Assembly (NCBI GenBank): GCA_028583405.1
Contig: CM053249.1
Span: forward strand, 41,445,499 to 41,509,498
DNA from: Pogonophryne albipinna
Taxonomy: Eukaryota > Chordata > Actinopteri > Perciformes > Artedidraconidae
Length of the DNA: 64,000 nucleotides
Reading direction: 5' to 3'
Position numbers and translations under genes: made by a program. The notes under the pieces are model-generated. The model saw only the letters and a list, made by a program, of their open reading frames with translations. It had not been told where the DNA came from and made no database searches. Shown one piece after another: positions 32,531 to 41,869 of the stretch (the stretch's first letter is position 1; each line of letters opens with the position of its first letter).

Positions 32531-33249
32531 GTATTACAACAAGGAGTTTCAGTTACACAGTTAGCTAGCTGGAGAAGCTTGAGACCCAGATGTTTTCCTA
32601 ATGAGCTGGGGAAGACTCCAACATTTCTCCTTGGCTGTTTTATTTGACTGTACGTTAATTGTCTTTAACATAGTCGATGTGAAATTATGAATAAAAAATG
32701 CTGGTGTATACAAGTCTGGCCTAAATCTTCTGTCAGAAAGATTGCAGCAATCCAGGGGGTGTAGATATCCAAACTTTAATTGTTCACAGGAGTTATGGTG
32801 TTACAGGTGTTTGTTTGTTGTGTTGTGGTTATCTAGGAAATATAAATAAACAGAGTAGATCAAATTAGTGAATGACAATATTAATCCTAATAGTTACATT
32901 ACGATGTCCTGCTAGGAACAGTACATACACATACATGCTGGAAGTCAGCTTCATGGTAAACAATACCAGAAATGCCCGCAAGAGGGCTCACTTGACCGCA
33001 ACAAGTGCAAGTGTTTTAACCAAGCGGCAAACTCTGGGGAACAGCCGGGACGCTAATACGGAAGTGCCACACATTGCAGTTCATACATGGGCCGCTAGGG
33101 ACTGGCTGCAGAAAGGAGCAATTTCCATAGACCCCCATGTTAAAATGCCCAACTTTACAGCAGAAAAAAACATGTTTCTACCCATGAGTAGTATTACACA
33201 TGCCGCTTTCGTCTCATTAGTATGCATGAAAAGTGACAGATGACACTCC
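32531..33249. other. Repeat-derived non-coding interval
   Basis: A perfect short hairpin (AAACTCCTTGT and ACAAGGAGTTT) lies at about 32520-32548. The reading frame at 32872-33243 has no recognisable domain and looks like a common interspersed repeat. Confidence 0.4.
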
Positions 33250-33421
33250 CCCGATTATGCAAATGAGCTAAGTCCCGCCTCCCATTGTTCGAGATCCTTT
33301 GATGTGAGTGGGTACAATTATGTTAATGAGCTAAGTCCCGCCTCCCTTTGTTCGAGATCCTTTGATGTGAGGGGGTGAGGTGTTATAACAGGTAGGTGTG
33401 AAAAGCCCCCCTGTGTAGTGC
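33250..33421 (+). promoter_or_regulatory. Tandem GC-box repeats, left of the LINE
   Basis: Two copies of a unit of about 66 bp: ATTATG, AATGAGCTAAGTCCCGCCTC, then TTGTTCGAGATCCTTTGATG. The first has an octamer-like ATGCAAAT and both have CCGCCTCCC. They are followed by GGTGTTATAACAGGTAGGTG, which recurs to the right of the LINE. Likely one control region split by the LINE at 33422-36967. Confidence 0.6.
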
Positions 33422-36400
33422 CTTCAAATCAAATCAAATCAAAGTTTATTTATATAGCACATTTCCAGACAACTTTAGGTTGCGCCAAAGTGCTGTACAC
33501 GGATATAAAAACACACTGCAACAATCGCAGGACAGGTCAAAAACAACAAATATGAGGCAGACACAGTTAAAATACAGAACAAAAAACCGTCATGCTCTGC
33601 TCAAGTTTAAAAGGCCAGAGAGAAAAAGTGCGTTTTCAGGGAGGATTTAAAAGCACCTAGTGTTTGGGCCGACCTCACAGGCAAGGGCAGAGCATTCCAG
33701 AGCCTGGGACCAGCTGCAGCGAAGGCTCGGTGCCCTCTGGTTTTTAACCTGGTTTTCGGCACTACCAGCAGCATATGGTCTGCGGACCTTAGAGCTCTGG
33801 CTGGGGTGTATCGCTGGATGAGCTCAGCTATGTAGGCCGGTGCCAGCCCGTTTAGGGCCTTAAAAACAAATAAAAGGAGTTTAAAATCGATTCTAAACCG
33901 AACTGGAAGCCAGTGCAGTGAGGCCAGAATGGGGGTAATATGGTCACGCTTTTTGTGGCCGGTCAGGAGACGTGCAGCTGCGTTCTGCACTAGCTGCAGG
34001 CGTTTTATGGATGCCTGATCCATGCCCACATATAAAGCGTTGCAATAATCAAGTCGTGATGTCACGAAAGCGTTAATTACCCTTTCTAGGTCTTGAAATG
34101 ATAAAAACGACTTGGTCTTAGCCAATAGTCGTATTTTAAAAAAGCAGGTTTTGATTACGCTGCTGACCTGTTTATCGAATTTAAAAGTGTTATTGAAGAT
34201 CACTCCAAGATTCGTTACAGAGGGGAGGATGTTTTTAGTCAGGGAGCCAAGAATGTCAACCTGGGAGGCCGGAGGTTGGGGTCCAAAAAAAATGACCTCG
34301 GTCTTGCTCTCGTTGAGGGTGAGGAAGTTTAGGCTCAGCCAAGATTTTATTTCAGCCAAGCAATCCATCAATTGCTGTATGGAGTTAGCATTAGCGAGAG
34401 GGAGATATATCTGAACGTCATCAGCGTAGCAGTGGAAGGGGATGTTGTGCTTGGAGAGAATTGCACCTAGGGGCAGTATATATAATAAAAAGAGGATGGG
34501 GCCCAGAATGGAACCTTGGGGAACCCCACAGGTAAGAGGGGTTTTAGCGGAAGAGAAGGCACCTAGCTGCACTGAAAGGCTACGATCTGTTAAGTAGGAC
34601 CTGAACCATGCCAGAGCAGAGCCTGTGATGCCTGCGGACTGTGATGCCTGCGGACTGTTTGAGCCGCGACAACAGAATGCTGTGGTCCACGGTGTCGAAA
34701 GCCGCTGACAGGTCCAGCAGCACCAGGACAGCTGGGCTACCTGAGTCGGCTGCTAGGAGGAGATCATTAAAAACCCTTAAAAGGGCTGTTTCCGTGCTGT
34801 GCATTTGTTTAAAACCAGACTGAAACTTCTCATGGATGCCATGCGTGGTTAAAAAAGACTGCAGCTGGGCGTAGATTACTCGCTCCAGGGCTTTGGATAA
34901 AAAAGGCAGCTGGGAGATGGGCCTAAAATTTGCAAGAATGCAGGGGTCGAGATTTTTTTTTTTAAGAAGTGGCTTGACCACGGCATGTTTGAAGGCAGCT
35001 GGGACACATCCTGAGCTGAGAGATGTGTTTATAAGTAATAATATACTAGCTCCAACTGAGTCGAAAACGTCTCTGAGAAGGCGAGAGGGAATACTGTCTG
35101 AGGTGCAGTTTGTCGGCCGCAGGTGCATGACTACATCCGAGAGAGAAGAGAGTGATATAGGCTCAAAGTGGTCGAGGACAGCAGGACACAGAAGAGGAGC
35201 AGAATCTGGGTTAGCACTAGTGTGGGCTAGCCTAAGAGCAGATACTTTTTCAATAAAAAATGACAGAAATTTATCACAGAGAGTAGTCGATGGTACAATT
35301 TGAGAAACATCACAGGGATTAATGATCGAGTTGAGGACATTAAAAAGAACCTGAGGTTTGTGGCTGTTTTTAGATATTAACAGAGAAATATGCTCTGTTT
35401 TGGCTGCTTTGACTGCCGTCTGATAGTCAGAAAGGCAAGCACGAAGGATTTCTAAGGAGACATGGAGTTTGTCCTTTTTCCATTTTCTCTCTGCACGCCT
35501 GCAAGCGCGTCTGAGAGCACGAGTACAGTCATTGAGCCACGGCTGTGGGAGAACTTTGGTGCGTCTGAGCGTAAACGGAGCAACAGAGTCAAGTATTTGT
35601 GTACATGTCGAGTCAAACATAGAGATAAGCTCATCAGCACTAAGCGCACAGTTCATCTCTAATTTACAGATCAGAGAAGTATTAAAAGCATCAGAAAACT
35701 GTGAGGCCGTCAACGGGTTAATTAAACGCAGACGACGTGCAGGGGCTCGCGACTCGAGCCCTGCGCTAGGAATCGAGGTTGTAAACACAACAGGTAAATG
35801 GTCTGAGATACCTGTTGCTTCACAGATTTCATCCAAAGATACAGATAGTCCAAACGATAATACTAAATCTAAAATGTGTCCTTTTTCGTGTGTTGGGCCA
35901 GCCACGGACTGAACTAGACCAAAAGAATCGAGGAGATTTAAAAAGTCCCTAACCAGGGGTTTGGACTCACAACACACATGTACATTAAAATCTCCGGAGA
36001 TCAAAACACGATCATATGACACCATGATCCCGGACAGAAAGTCAGAGAAGTCATTTATGAAGTCCTTATTGCATTTTGGCGGACGATATACAACAGCACA
36101 GAGCACAGGCGAGGCCGGATTTAGTTCAAACAGCTGTAACTCAAAGCTAGCGTAGCTTGTTACAGGGTGAAGCAATCGGCATTGGAGGCTAGCTCTAAAC
36201 ACTGAAGCTATGCCCCCACCATGGCCGGTGGTACGGGGGGAGCTGAAAAAAGTACAGTCAGGAGGAACAAGTTCAGAGAACGGAGTATACTCGCCAGCAT
36301 GGACCCAGGTCTCCGTCAGAAACATGAAGTCCAGTTGGCGAGAGGTGAAGAAGTCATTGAGCAGAAACGTCTTGTTAGCTATTGACCTAGCATTTAGCAA

Positions 36401-36967
36401 GGCCATGCTAATTTGACGTTTCGGCTCCGGTCTGGCAGAGAGTGTAGAGCGCCTTAGCTGGCGAAGATTAGCGGGCTGGACACCGCGCGGGCCGGTCAAT
36501 CCGGCTGGAGGAGCTGGAGGGGCTGCTAGTGGAACCAGCAGCGGCCGCTGCTCCGGAAGGATACGCCGAATCCAACGATGTCGTGTAGCAGGAGGGCCGT
36601 GGCATCCGAGGCGTGAAGAAGCAGCAGGAGAAGAAGAAGCAGCAGAAGAAGAAGCCCTCAGGTATGTCCTAAGGTGTACCAGCGCACCAGCGCGCTTTCC
36701 CCGGCGTCTGAATCGCTTTCGGTGGGGCTGCCTTCGGAGGTATGTTGGAATATCCCACAGTAGAGGGGGCGACGATGATGTATAGTAGTCGGAGGATGTG
36801 AGTTTTGGCAGCAGTATCAACTCCAATGAAGGTCTGAGGTGGAGGAGAGCTTGGCGATTGTAAGTGAGCAGAGCAGACACATTCTGACAAACAAATAAAA
36901 TAAACAACAACGCTAGTCCTAAGCTCAGGGAGCGGCAGGCCGACACAGGCGCCATCTTCCCACACAC
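33422..36967 (-). mobile_element. Near full-length L2-type LINE
   Basis: About 3.5 kb including 5' start, one long protein (frameshifted once), 3' UTR and a (TTTGA)n-like tail. Its 3' end has the CAAAGTGCTGTACA block. It lies inside the tandem repeats upstream of the virus-like gene cluster. No clear target duplication was found. Confidence 0.9.
33607..36955 (-). pseudogene. L2 LINE endonuclease-RT protein, one frameshift
   Basis: The start is the ATG at 36953-36955 (M-A-P-V-S). A hydrophobic N terminus precedes a basic P/S/A-rich region. An APE-type endonuclease follows (L-N-A-R-S-I, T-E-T-W, V-Y-R-P-P, G-D-F-N-V-H, I-S-D-H-L-P). RT shows F-R-P-I-S-Q-L-P-F-L-S-K, L-D-L-S-A-A-F-D-T-V-D, G-V-P-Q-G-S-I-L-G-P and Y-A-D-D-V-Q-I-Y, then the L2 C-terminal domain to the stop at 33607. 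The only visible break is at about 34625-34660, where a 16-bp tandem duplication (GATGCCTGCGGACTGT twice) shifts the frame between RT motifs. Otherwise the element looks young. Confidence 0.9.
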
Positions 36968-37428
36968 TGACCTTTCTTTGATTAGCCTTTGTTGTCTAAT
37001 CCTTTGATGTGTTGATTAAGGCAGTCTCTTTGAAGTTATGTTGTCTGGGCCCCTGCCCCCTCACACCCCTTTGTAGTCTAATCTTTTGATGTGAGGTGTT
37101 ATAACAGGTAGGTGTGAAAAAAGCCTCTGATGTTAATCTAGGTGTTGATTAAGGCAGTCTCTTTGAAGTTATGCATGAGACTGTCTGGCCCCTGTCCCCT
37201 CAGAGTTGTCTAATCTAATTAGCCTTTGATGTTTGCCCTTTGATGTGAGGGTTGAGGTGTTATAACAGGCAGGTGTGATTTCACACCGGTGTGTTATAAG
37301 CCTCTGATGTTAATCTAGGTGTCTCTTTGAAGTTATGCATGAGACTGTCTAGCCCCTGCCCCCTCCCAGCCCAGGCCTCTCCCCCTTTTCTCCACCCCTT
37401 CCTTTGGCTATGAGGCCAGCAGATAGTG
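36968..37428 (+). promoter_or_regulatory. Tandem repeats upstream of the virus-like cluster
   Basis: Three imperfect copies of a unit of about 130-170 bp carrying TTTGATGTGAGG, GTGTTATAACAGGTAGGTGT, CCTCTGATGTTAATCTAGGT, GTCTCTTTGAAGTTATGCAT and GGCCCCTGCCCCCTC. The unit is shared with 33360-33410. It is followed by a pyrimidine-rich stretch. It could be an origin, enhancer or terminal-repeat region of a DNA virus; function is inferred. Confidence 0.6.
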
Positions 37429-37519
37429 GGGGGTGGAATTAGATGAAAATAGAAATACGCTCAAACTAATTAAAAAGACAGTAATTTCCACTCACCAAGT
37501 CACCTTTCAAAAAAGAAAA

Positions 37520-37846
37520 ATGGCCAAGAGACGCCTCGATATGGGTTTAATCAGCGAGAGGCCTGTGACAACTTACCGCCATCCGTCCGGAGCGCCAGTC
37601 AAGAAACGAATGCAGCATCTGTGCGGGGGTCAAACGCCTACAGCCGAAGATCTGTGCACAAACTTATCTCGTGCACTCTTTTGGTCATGTGAGCGCGTTC
37701 ATGTGTGCTGGAGGAGGGGCTCTGTGAGGAAGTGGCAGATTTTCCCCCGGTTGTGTACTTTTCAAATACGTAAAGAGGGAAATAATAAAATATCCTATTG
37801 TCCCCATGATCTTTGTCTTTTTTATAATTACTTCACACAACTATAA
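37520..37846 (+). pseudogene. Truncated first copy of the PC4-like gene
   Basis: Starts M-A-K-R-R-L-D-M and matches the next gene for about 43 codons (T-Y-R-H-P-S-G-A-P then K-K-R-M-Q). It then diverges into unrelated sequence and stops. The matching 5' flank (from about 37429) shows that leader and start were duplicated together. An AATAAA lies near 37783. Reading as a gene remnant is supported by the duplication alone. Confidence 0.65.
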
Positions 37847-37928
37847 GGAAACCCAATATGAAATTGTATGAGGTTGTATGTGTGTAATATTAGAATTTGT
37901 TGTATGCAACAAAAAAGGTTTGACTGCA

Positions 37929-38012
37929 AAAGACTCTCACTTTTACAGAGGGCTCCGCCTCCCCCTCAACATAACAAGTCCCGCCCTCCTCACCAGATCA
38001 TTTAAAAGTAAG
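37929..38012 (+). promoter_or_regulatory. Repeated promoter-like module 1
   Basis: Contains GACTCTCACTTTTACAGAG, CTCCGCCTCCCCC (GC box), ATAACAAGTCCCGCCCTCCT and a TATA-like ATCATTTAAAA about 95 bases before the ATG at 38103. Nearly the same module lies at 38850-38942, and a diverged one at 39680-39768. Confidence 0.5.
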
Positions 38013-38102
38013 GGGGTGGAAATAGATGAAAAAAGAAATACGCTCAAACTAAATAACAAGCCAGTCATTTCCACTCACCAAGTCACCTTTCAAAAAAGAA
38101 AA

Positions 38103-39029
38103 ATGGCCAAGAGACGCCTCGATATGTGTTTAATCAGCGAGACGCCTGTGACAACTTACCGCCATCCGTCCGGAGCGCCAATCAAGAAACGAATGCAGTA
38201 TCTGTGCCGGGTTCAGACGCCTCCAACCGAAGAACTTCAGGAAGAATGGACTCTGAAAAATGGCGATGTTTGGGGTTATGTATTCAACTATATGGCGAAT
38301 GAACTGCATTTCTACAATCTGAAGAATGGAGAAACGTATGGACCCCGTAGTGTTAAAGCGACACTGACCTCAACAGATTGGGCTGTGTTAACTCTGGTGT
38401 CTTCCAGAGATCTCCACGCAACCACTGTATCGGGAGAAGTAGTGCATCAAGAAACCATAGTGGAACCAGCGGTGTACAAGATATTTGCAAAGAAAAGCAA
38501 AGAAACGCAGACAGCATGCAAGACCAAAGAAGAGTTTTCACCGCTGCCCCTCAATGTGAAGGAAGAAGAAGGAGATATTCCTCCGCCGCCAGAAGTGAGA
38601 AGAGTCCTGACAAGCACCGTCTGGGAAACTAAAAGCGGACCATCGGGGCGATGGTATTACCGCGCAAGCCGTTTGGTGACGCTGGGGAAGGACCCCTCTG
38701 ATGATTTTGTTTTGGAGTATTTCAACTCTACATGCGGGGTTTTTCAGACATCCTTGCGGGTGCCTCTGACTGCTTGGCTGAAAATGATTGATGGAAAAGC
38801 TACAAAGCTTAAAGAACTTTTTAAACAGAGTCAGACATATTATATTGGTGAAAAAGACTCTCACTTTTGCAGAGGACTCCGCCTCCCACTCAACATAACA
38901 AGTCACACCCTCCTCACCAGATCATTTAAAACTAAGGACCCCTCAAAGAAAAGCTTTGTGTTTTTCTACCTATGTAAAAGAGCGTCGGGGGTTGTCTTAC
39001 GGAAATGTGTTATCTCTGTATCAAGATGA
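38103..39029 (+). CDS. Virus-like protein with two PC4-like domains
   Basis: 308 residues from the ATG at 38103; the frame is open further upstream but only reads the promoter-like module. A basic N terminus (K-R-R, K-K-R) is followed by two similar units of about 65 residues, each with an aromatic strand region and an L-x4-W ending: one near residues 48-110, one near 180-240. The spacing (a Gly/Pro turn, then L and W four apart) resembles the PC4/p15 single-stranded-DNA-binding coactivator fold. The last 60 residues read through module 2 and may not be functional. It is intronless. A DNA-virus early transcription or replication factor is a reasonable inference; the fold call is by eye. Confidence 0.5.
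   Translation: MAKRRLDMCLISETPVTTYRHPSGAPIKKRMQYLCRVQTPPTEELQEEWTLKNGDVWGYVFNYMANELHFYNLKNGETYGPRSVKATLTSTDWAVLTLVSSRDLHATTVSGEVVHQETIVEPAVYKIFAKKSKETQTACKTKEEFSPLPLNVKEEEGDIPPPPEVRRVLTSTVWETKSGPSGRWYYRASRLVTLGKDPSDDFVLEYFNSTCGVFQTSLRVPLTAWLKMIDGKATKLKELFKQSQTYYIGEKDSHFCRGLRLPLNITSHTLLTRSFKTKDPSKKSFVFFYLCKRASGVVLRKCVISVSR
38850..38942 (+). promoter_or_regulatory. Repeated promoter-like module 2
   Basis: Same order as module 1: GACTCTCACTTTTGCAGAG, CTCCGCCTCCCAC, CAACATAACAAGTCACACCC and ATCATTTAAAA. It overlaps the end of the PC4-like frame. Downstream to 39145 lies a possible decayed small ORF without an ATG, ending at an AATAAA near 39157. Confidence 0.45.
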
Positions 39030-39159
39030 TGTGTTTGAAAATGAATTTTGTGAAAAATACCAACGGTGTGAGAGACGTCATAAAGACACTAATTTTAACC
39101 ACAGTGTTTGTTCTCTACAAATGTTTAAAGATTGTTACAAAATGTAAAAAAAAATAAAA

Positions 39160-39616
39160 AGGTATTCAGACAAAATTAATTCAGGTGACTCTGTCTTTAT
39201 TAGGAAAACAAAAATATAATACAAATGGTTTAGGGGGTAAAATTCGGTTTCTTTTAATGGCAGTTTTTTTTTTTTAAAACACTTGTTCAGTTAAACAAGG
39301 TTTTTTCTTTTCTGATAACCTTACATATTTTTTGTTATTTTCTGCTACTAAGATACTTTAAGATACACCTTGATGTACGCAACACTTAACAAAGGGTATA
39401 ATATGAAGTACTTGGTAAGGAATGGGGTTTTCTTTAAGGGTGCAAAACTTTAGAACTGGGTAAAATATTCATTAATTTGTATTGAATTGAGTTTCTTTCT
39501 TTTGATTTTCAACATACTATTTGTACACAATGACTTTTCCATATTTCTGACAAACTATACTTCTGACTTTTTCCGTAAAATCTTGACAAACTATTACTTA
39601 TTCTTAAATTTGACCT
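39160..39616. other. AT-rich spacer of the cluster
   Basis: No ORF. A minus-strand AATAAA (TTTATT near 39197) could end a lost opposing transcript. A T-run lies near 39266. Confidence 0.4.
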
Positions 39617-39679
39617 ATTGCTGCTTGGTTGGAAATGATAGATGAAAAAGCTACAACGCTTAAAGAACTTTTTAAAAAA
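39617..39679 (+). pseudogene. 3' remnant of a third PC4-like gene copy
   Basis: TGCTGCTTGGTTGGAAATGA through the AAAGAACTTTTTAAAAAAC text matches 38770-38825, the end of the second PC4-like domain. It is followed, as in the intact copy, by a promoter-like module (39680-39768). Only about 60 bases remain. Confidence 0.6.
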
Positions 39680-39768
39680 CTTTCAATTCTCCAGATGACT
39701 CCTCCCCATTCAACGCAATAAGTCCCACCCTACACTCAGCAAATCATCTAAAACGAAGGACCCCACTA
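39680..39768 (+). promoter_or_regulatory. Repeated promoter-like module 3
   Basis: A diverged copy: GACTCCTCCCC, CAATAAGTCCCACCCT and a TATA-like AATCATCTAAAA about 40 bases before the ATG at 39791. Its position right before an intact ORF is the best support for these modules being promoters. Confidence 0.45.
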
Positions 39769-39790
39769 AGACGACCGTTGTAAACTAGCC

Positions 39791-40294
39791 ATGGATCTGA
39801 GAAAAACCAAGACTCCCCCAGCGAGTTGCAGCCAGGAACAGACTCCTGGACTACCATCATCACCACCATTTTGGACACCCGAATCTTGCAGTACTACTGC
39901 TGCTGATGTTACTCCGGGGGCCAAGACGTCTCTGTTTATGGACACAGTGAAATCAGTGTTGGTTGATATTGTGGAGAGGGTGATACATCGGTACAGAGAA
40001 GAAATCTGCAACGGGTGCCGAGTCAGTCACCCCGGCCAGAGGCAACACGATTTTCTGAATGACATGCCCGATTTTTTCTTCAGAAACAATTACAAAGCGT
40101 TAATGAAAAGACTCTGGCTCACCGACTTCATTACTGAGATCGACCAGACTCTTATTGATAAAGACATTTTCACGGATGATTGGAGGATCCAAGGCGCTTC
40201 GGAGGCTTTTCTTCACAATCTCAAAAATTGCAGACGCCTCAAGGAGAGACTTGAAAAGATCCATGCCGAGTTGGATGGAGAAGAAGAAGACTAA
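39791..40294 (+). CDS. Virus-like ORF with C-x2-C/H motif
   Basis: 167 residues, intronless, ATG in good context. An S/T/P-rich N terminus of about 45 residues leads to a helical region. E-I-C-N-G-C-R then H-P-G-Q near residue 73 is a possible metal site or structural motif. The rest is charged helices with an acidic E-E-E-D tail. It starts 22 bases after module 3. An AATAAA just before the next gene (about 40357) gives tight spacing. I do not recognise the family; a small DNA-virus regulatory protein is inferred from context. Confidence 0.5.
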   Translation: MDLRKTKTPPASCSQEQTPGLPSSPPFWTPESCSTTAADVTPGAKTSLFMDTVKSVLVDIVERVIHRYREEICNGCRVSHPGQRQHDFLNDMPDFFFRNNYKALMKRLWLTDFITEIDQTLIDKDIFTDDWRIQGASEAFLHNLKNCRRLKERLEKIHAELDGEEED

Positions 40295-40363
40295 TAACCA
40301 ACAGTTGACTGAAGCCAGGGATTTGTTCGATACATTGACTTTTTTCTTTAAAGTAAAATAAAA

Positions 40364-40828
40364 ATGGGAAACTACTATGCAAAACGCTCTGTATATATTG
40401 ATCATAATGTAGTCAATACCCTTTTAATAAGTGTGGTGATGGGGACGATTGAAAACAGAATGAGTAGTGACCCCCGTGTAAACAGAATGGCTGAAGTTTG
40501 TAAACTGGAAGACATTTTGGATATCGTTCGTTCTGGCAGTACTATTCCGGGTCATTGGGAAACGATTGTAAACGAAACATTTAAAGTGGTCCTGGAATCT
40601 TCATTTTCCGAAACATTCTGTAGCATTACCAATGAAATGAAACAAACATCAAAAGTGTATCATGTGCTCTCATTGTATGCTCTGTTTGTAGATGTAATGC
40701 ATCTTTGTGTGGAAAACAGCATACACATGAATATTTTGACTGAAGTGAAAAAACTCCATCATGATATTTCCAGTAATATAGGGAATTCTAAGCTGGAGAC
40801 GGTCCTGGGGATGTTACAATCAGTATAA
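40364..40828 (+). CDS. Virus-like ORF, predicted myristoylated helical protein
   Basis: 154 residues starting M-G-N-Y-Y-A, a possible N-myristoylation signal. Several amphipathic helices follow, with a hydrophobic segment near residues 103-118 (V-L-S-L-Y-A-L-F-V-D-V). The all-helical layout with a central hydrophobic helix could fit a Bcl-2/E1B-19K-like apoptosis inhibitor, but no BH motif is certain. It begins 70 bases after the previous stop and is followed by AATAAA near 40850. The ORF is intact. Confidence 0.5.
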   Translation: MGNYYAKRSVYIDHNVVNTLLISVVMGTIENRMSSDPRVNRMAEVCKLEDILDIVRSGSTIPGHWETIVNETFKVVLESSFSETFCSITNEMKQTSKVYHVLSLYALFVDVMHLCVENSIHMNILTEVKKLHHDISSNIGNSKLETVLGMLQSV

Positions 40829-41059
40829 CTATTGATTTTGTGTGTGAAAAAATAAAAATGTAAATAGGACATTTTTAAAAAATAAAAAAAGTGTTTTTTT
40901 TACATTTAAAAACTGTTGTCTTCATTATAGCAAGGGGAGCGTGTCTGATACATGTGTATTACAGTCCTTCACATGCACTGTTGTCTTCATTATAACAAGG
41001 GGAGGATAACAGGGAAGATGTAGGATAAATGTATACTGAAACGTGCGTATTATACACCC

Positions 41060-41133
41060 ACAGAAACACAGAAACGCAGAAACGCAGAAACACAGAAACA
41101 CAGAAACGCAGAAACACAGACACACAGAAAACA
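41060..41133 (+). repeat. Minisatellite CAGAAACG/ACA
   Basis: About nine copies of an 8-bp CAGAAACR unit, in the intron beside the dynein exon. Confidence 0.85.
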
Positions 41134-41149
41134 GAGGCCCCCGCAGTAC

Positions 41150-41274
41150 CTGGTCCTGGAACATTGCTCCCCCGAAGGCCCAGACCGCAGCAAAGACACA
41201 ATAGAGCTCATAGAGTTCCTTGGCACAGTCTGCTGGGTTGTGTTCTGGAGTCAGCAGACACTCCAGCAGGTACA
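41150..41274 (-). CDS. Axonemal dynein heavy-chain exon
   Basis: The minus strand encodes [10 protein letters not shown], then [10 protein letters not shown] and [11 protein letters not shown], a segment I recognise from axonemal dynein heavy chains of the DNAH9/11/17 type. Dynein heavy chains power ciliary beating. The exon has an AG acceptor after a T-run and a GTACTG donor, with 2 + 41 codons in frame and no stop. Neighbouring exons were not found in the window, so it is either an exon in very long introns or a stranded duplicate. The acceptor and T-run belong to the end of an abutting CACTGTAAAA repeat. Confidence 0.8.
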
Positions 41275-41560
41275 CTGTAAAAAAAAAATGTTTTTTTACA
41301 GTTTTTCCCCAAAACAAATTATTGTATTTCATAATTACAGGAAATCATATAAAATATACAAGAATAAACAGTTTATTGAAATGTGTGATGTATTTTAACA
41401 AAAAACTGTAGAAATGGAATACATTATTTATCTGTTTTTTAGCAGCTTTTAAATGCGAATTTAACAAAACTAATCGTAAAAATAAATGATTTTCTGTTGG
41501 CAAAATTAGCTGCATTTTCTGTGATTTTACTAAAAAATACTTTTGTTATGAGTATACTGT
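41275..41560. repeat. CACTGTAAAA repeat, copy 2
   Basis: Matches 25868-26125 over at least 200 bases. The end abuts the dynein exon at a TA. Beyond 41560 the sequence stays AT-rich to about 41870 with no gene. Confidence 0.65.
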
Positions 41561-41869
41561 ATATCACTTTCAAATACATAAAAAATACTGTTAATACTCA
41601 TTTAAAAAATGTATATTTGCAAGAAAAGATATGAGTAAAGAAGGAAATATTTTGTAATTTTGCTTAATTTAACCACTACTTTACATTGATAAACTGAAAA
41701 AACACAGGTATTTGAACACATTTTGACTTTCACTTTATTGCTACATTTGTATTAATTTGAAGATTTAATTGTTAAATATGTGAATTTCATGTTATAAAAA
41801 CTGTGTATAACCATAGAGTTAAAAAAAAAAAAAGACTGTTATTAACATGTTGGGTGGGAATTCCTACCA

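Noticed and set aside
32872..33243. 123-residue plus-strand frame
   Set aside because: No recognisable domain, no promoter or polyadenylation context, and the text resembles an interspersed repeat.
35469..35912. Plus-strand frames of up to 147 residues over the LINE at 33.4-37.0 kb
   Set aside because: Antisense to the L2 endonuclease-RT protein; no domain of their own.
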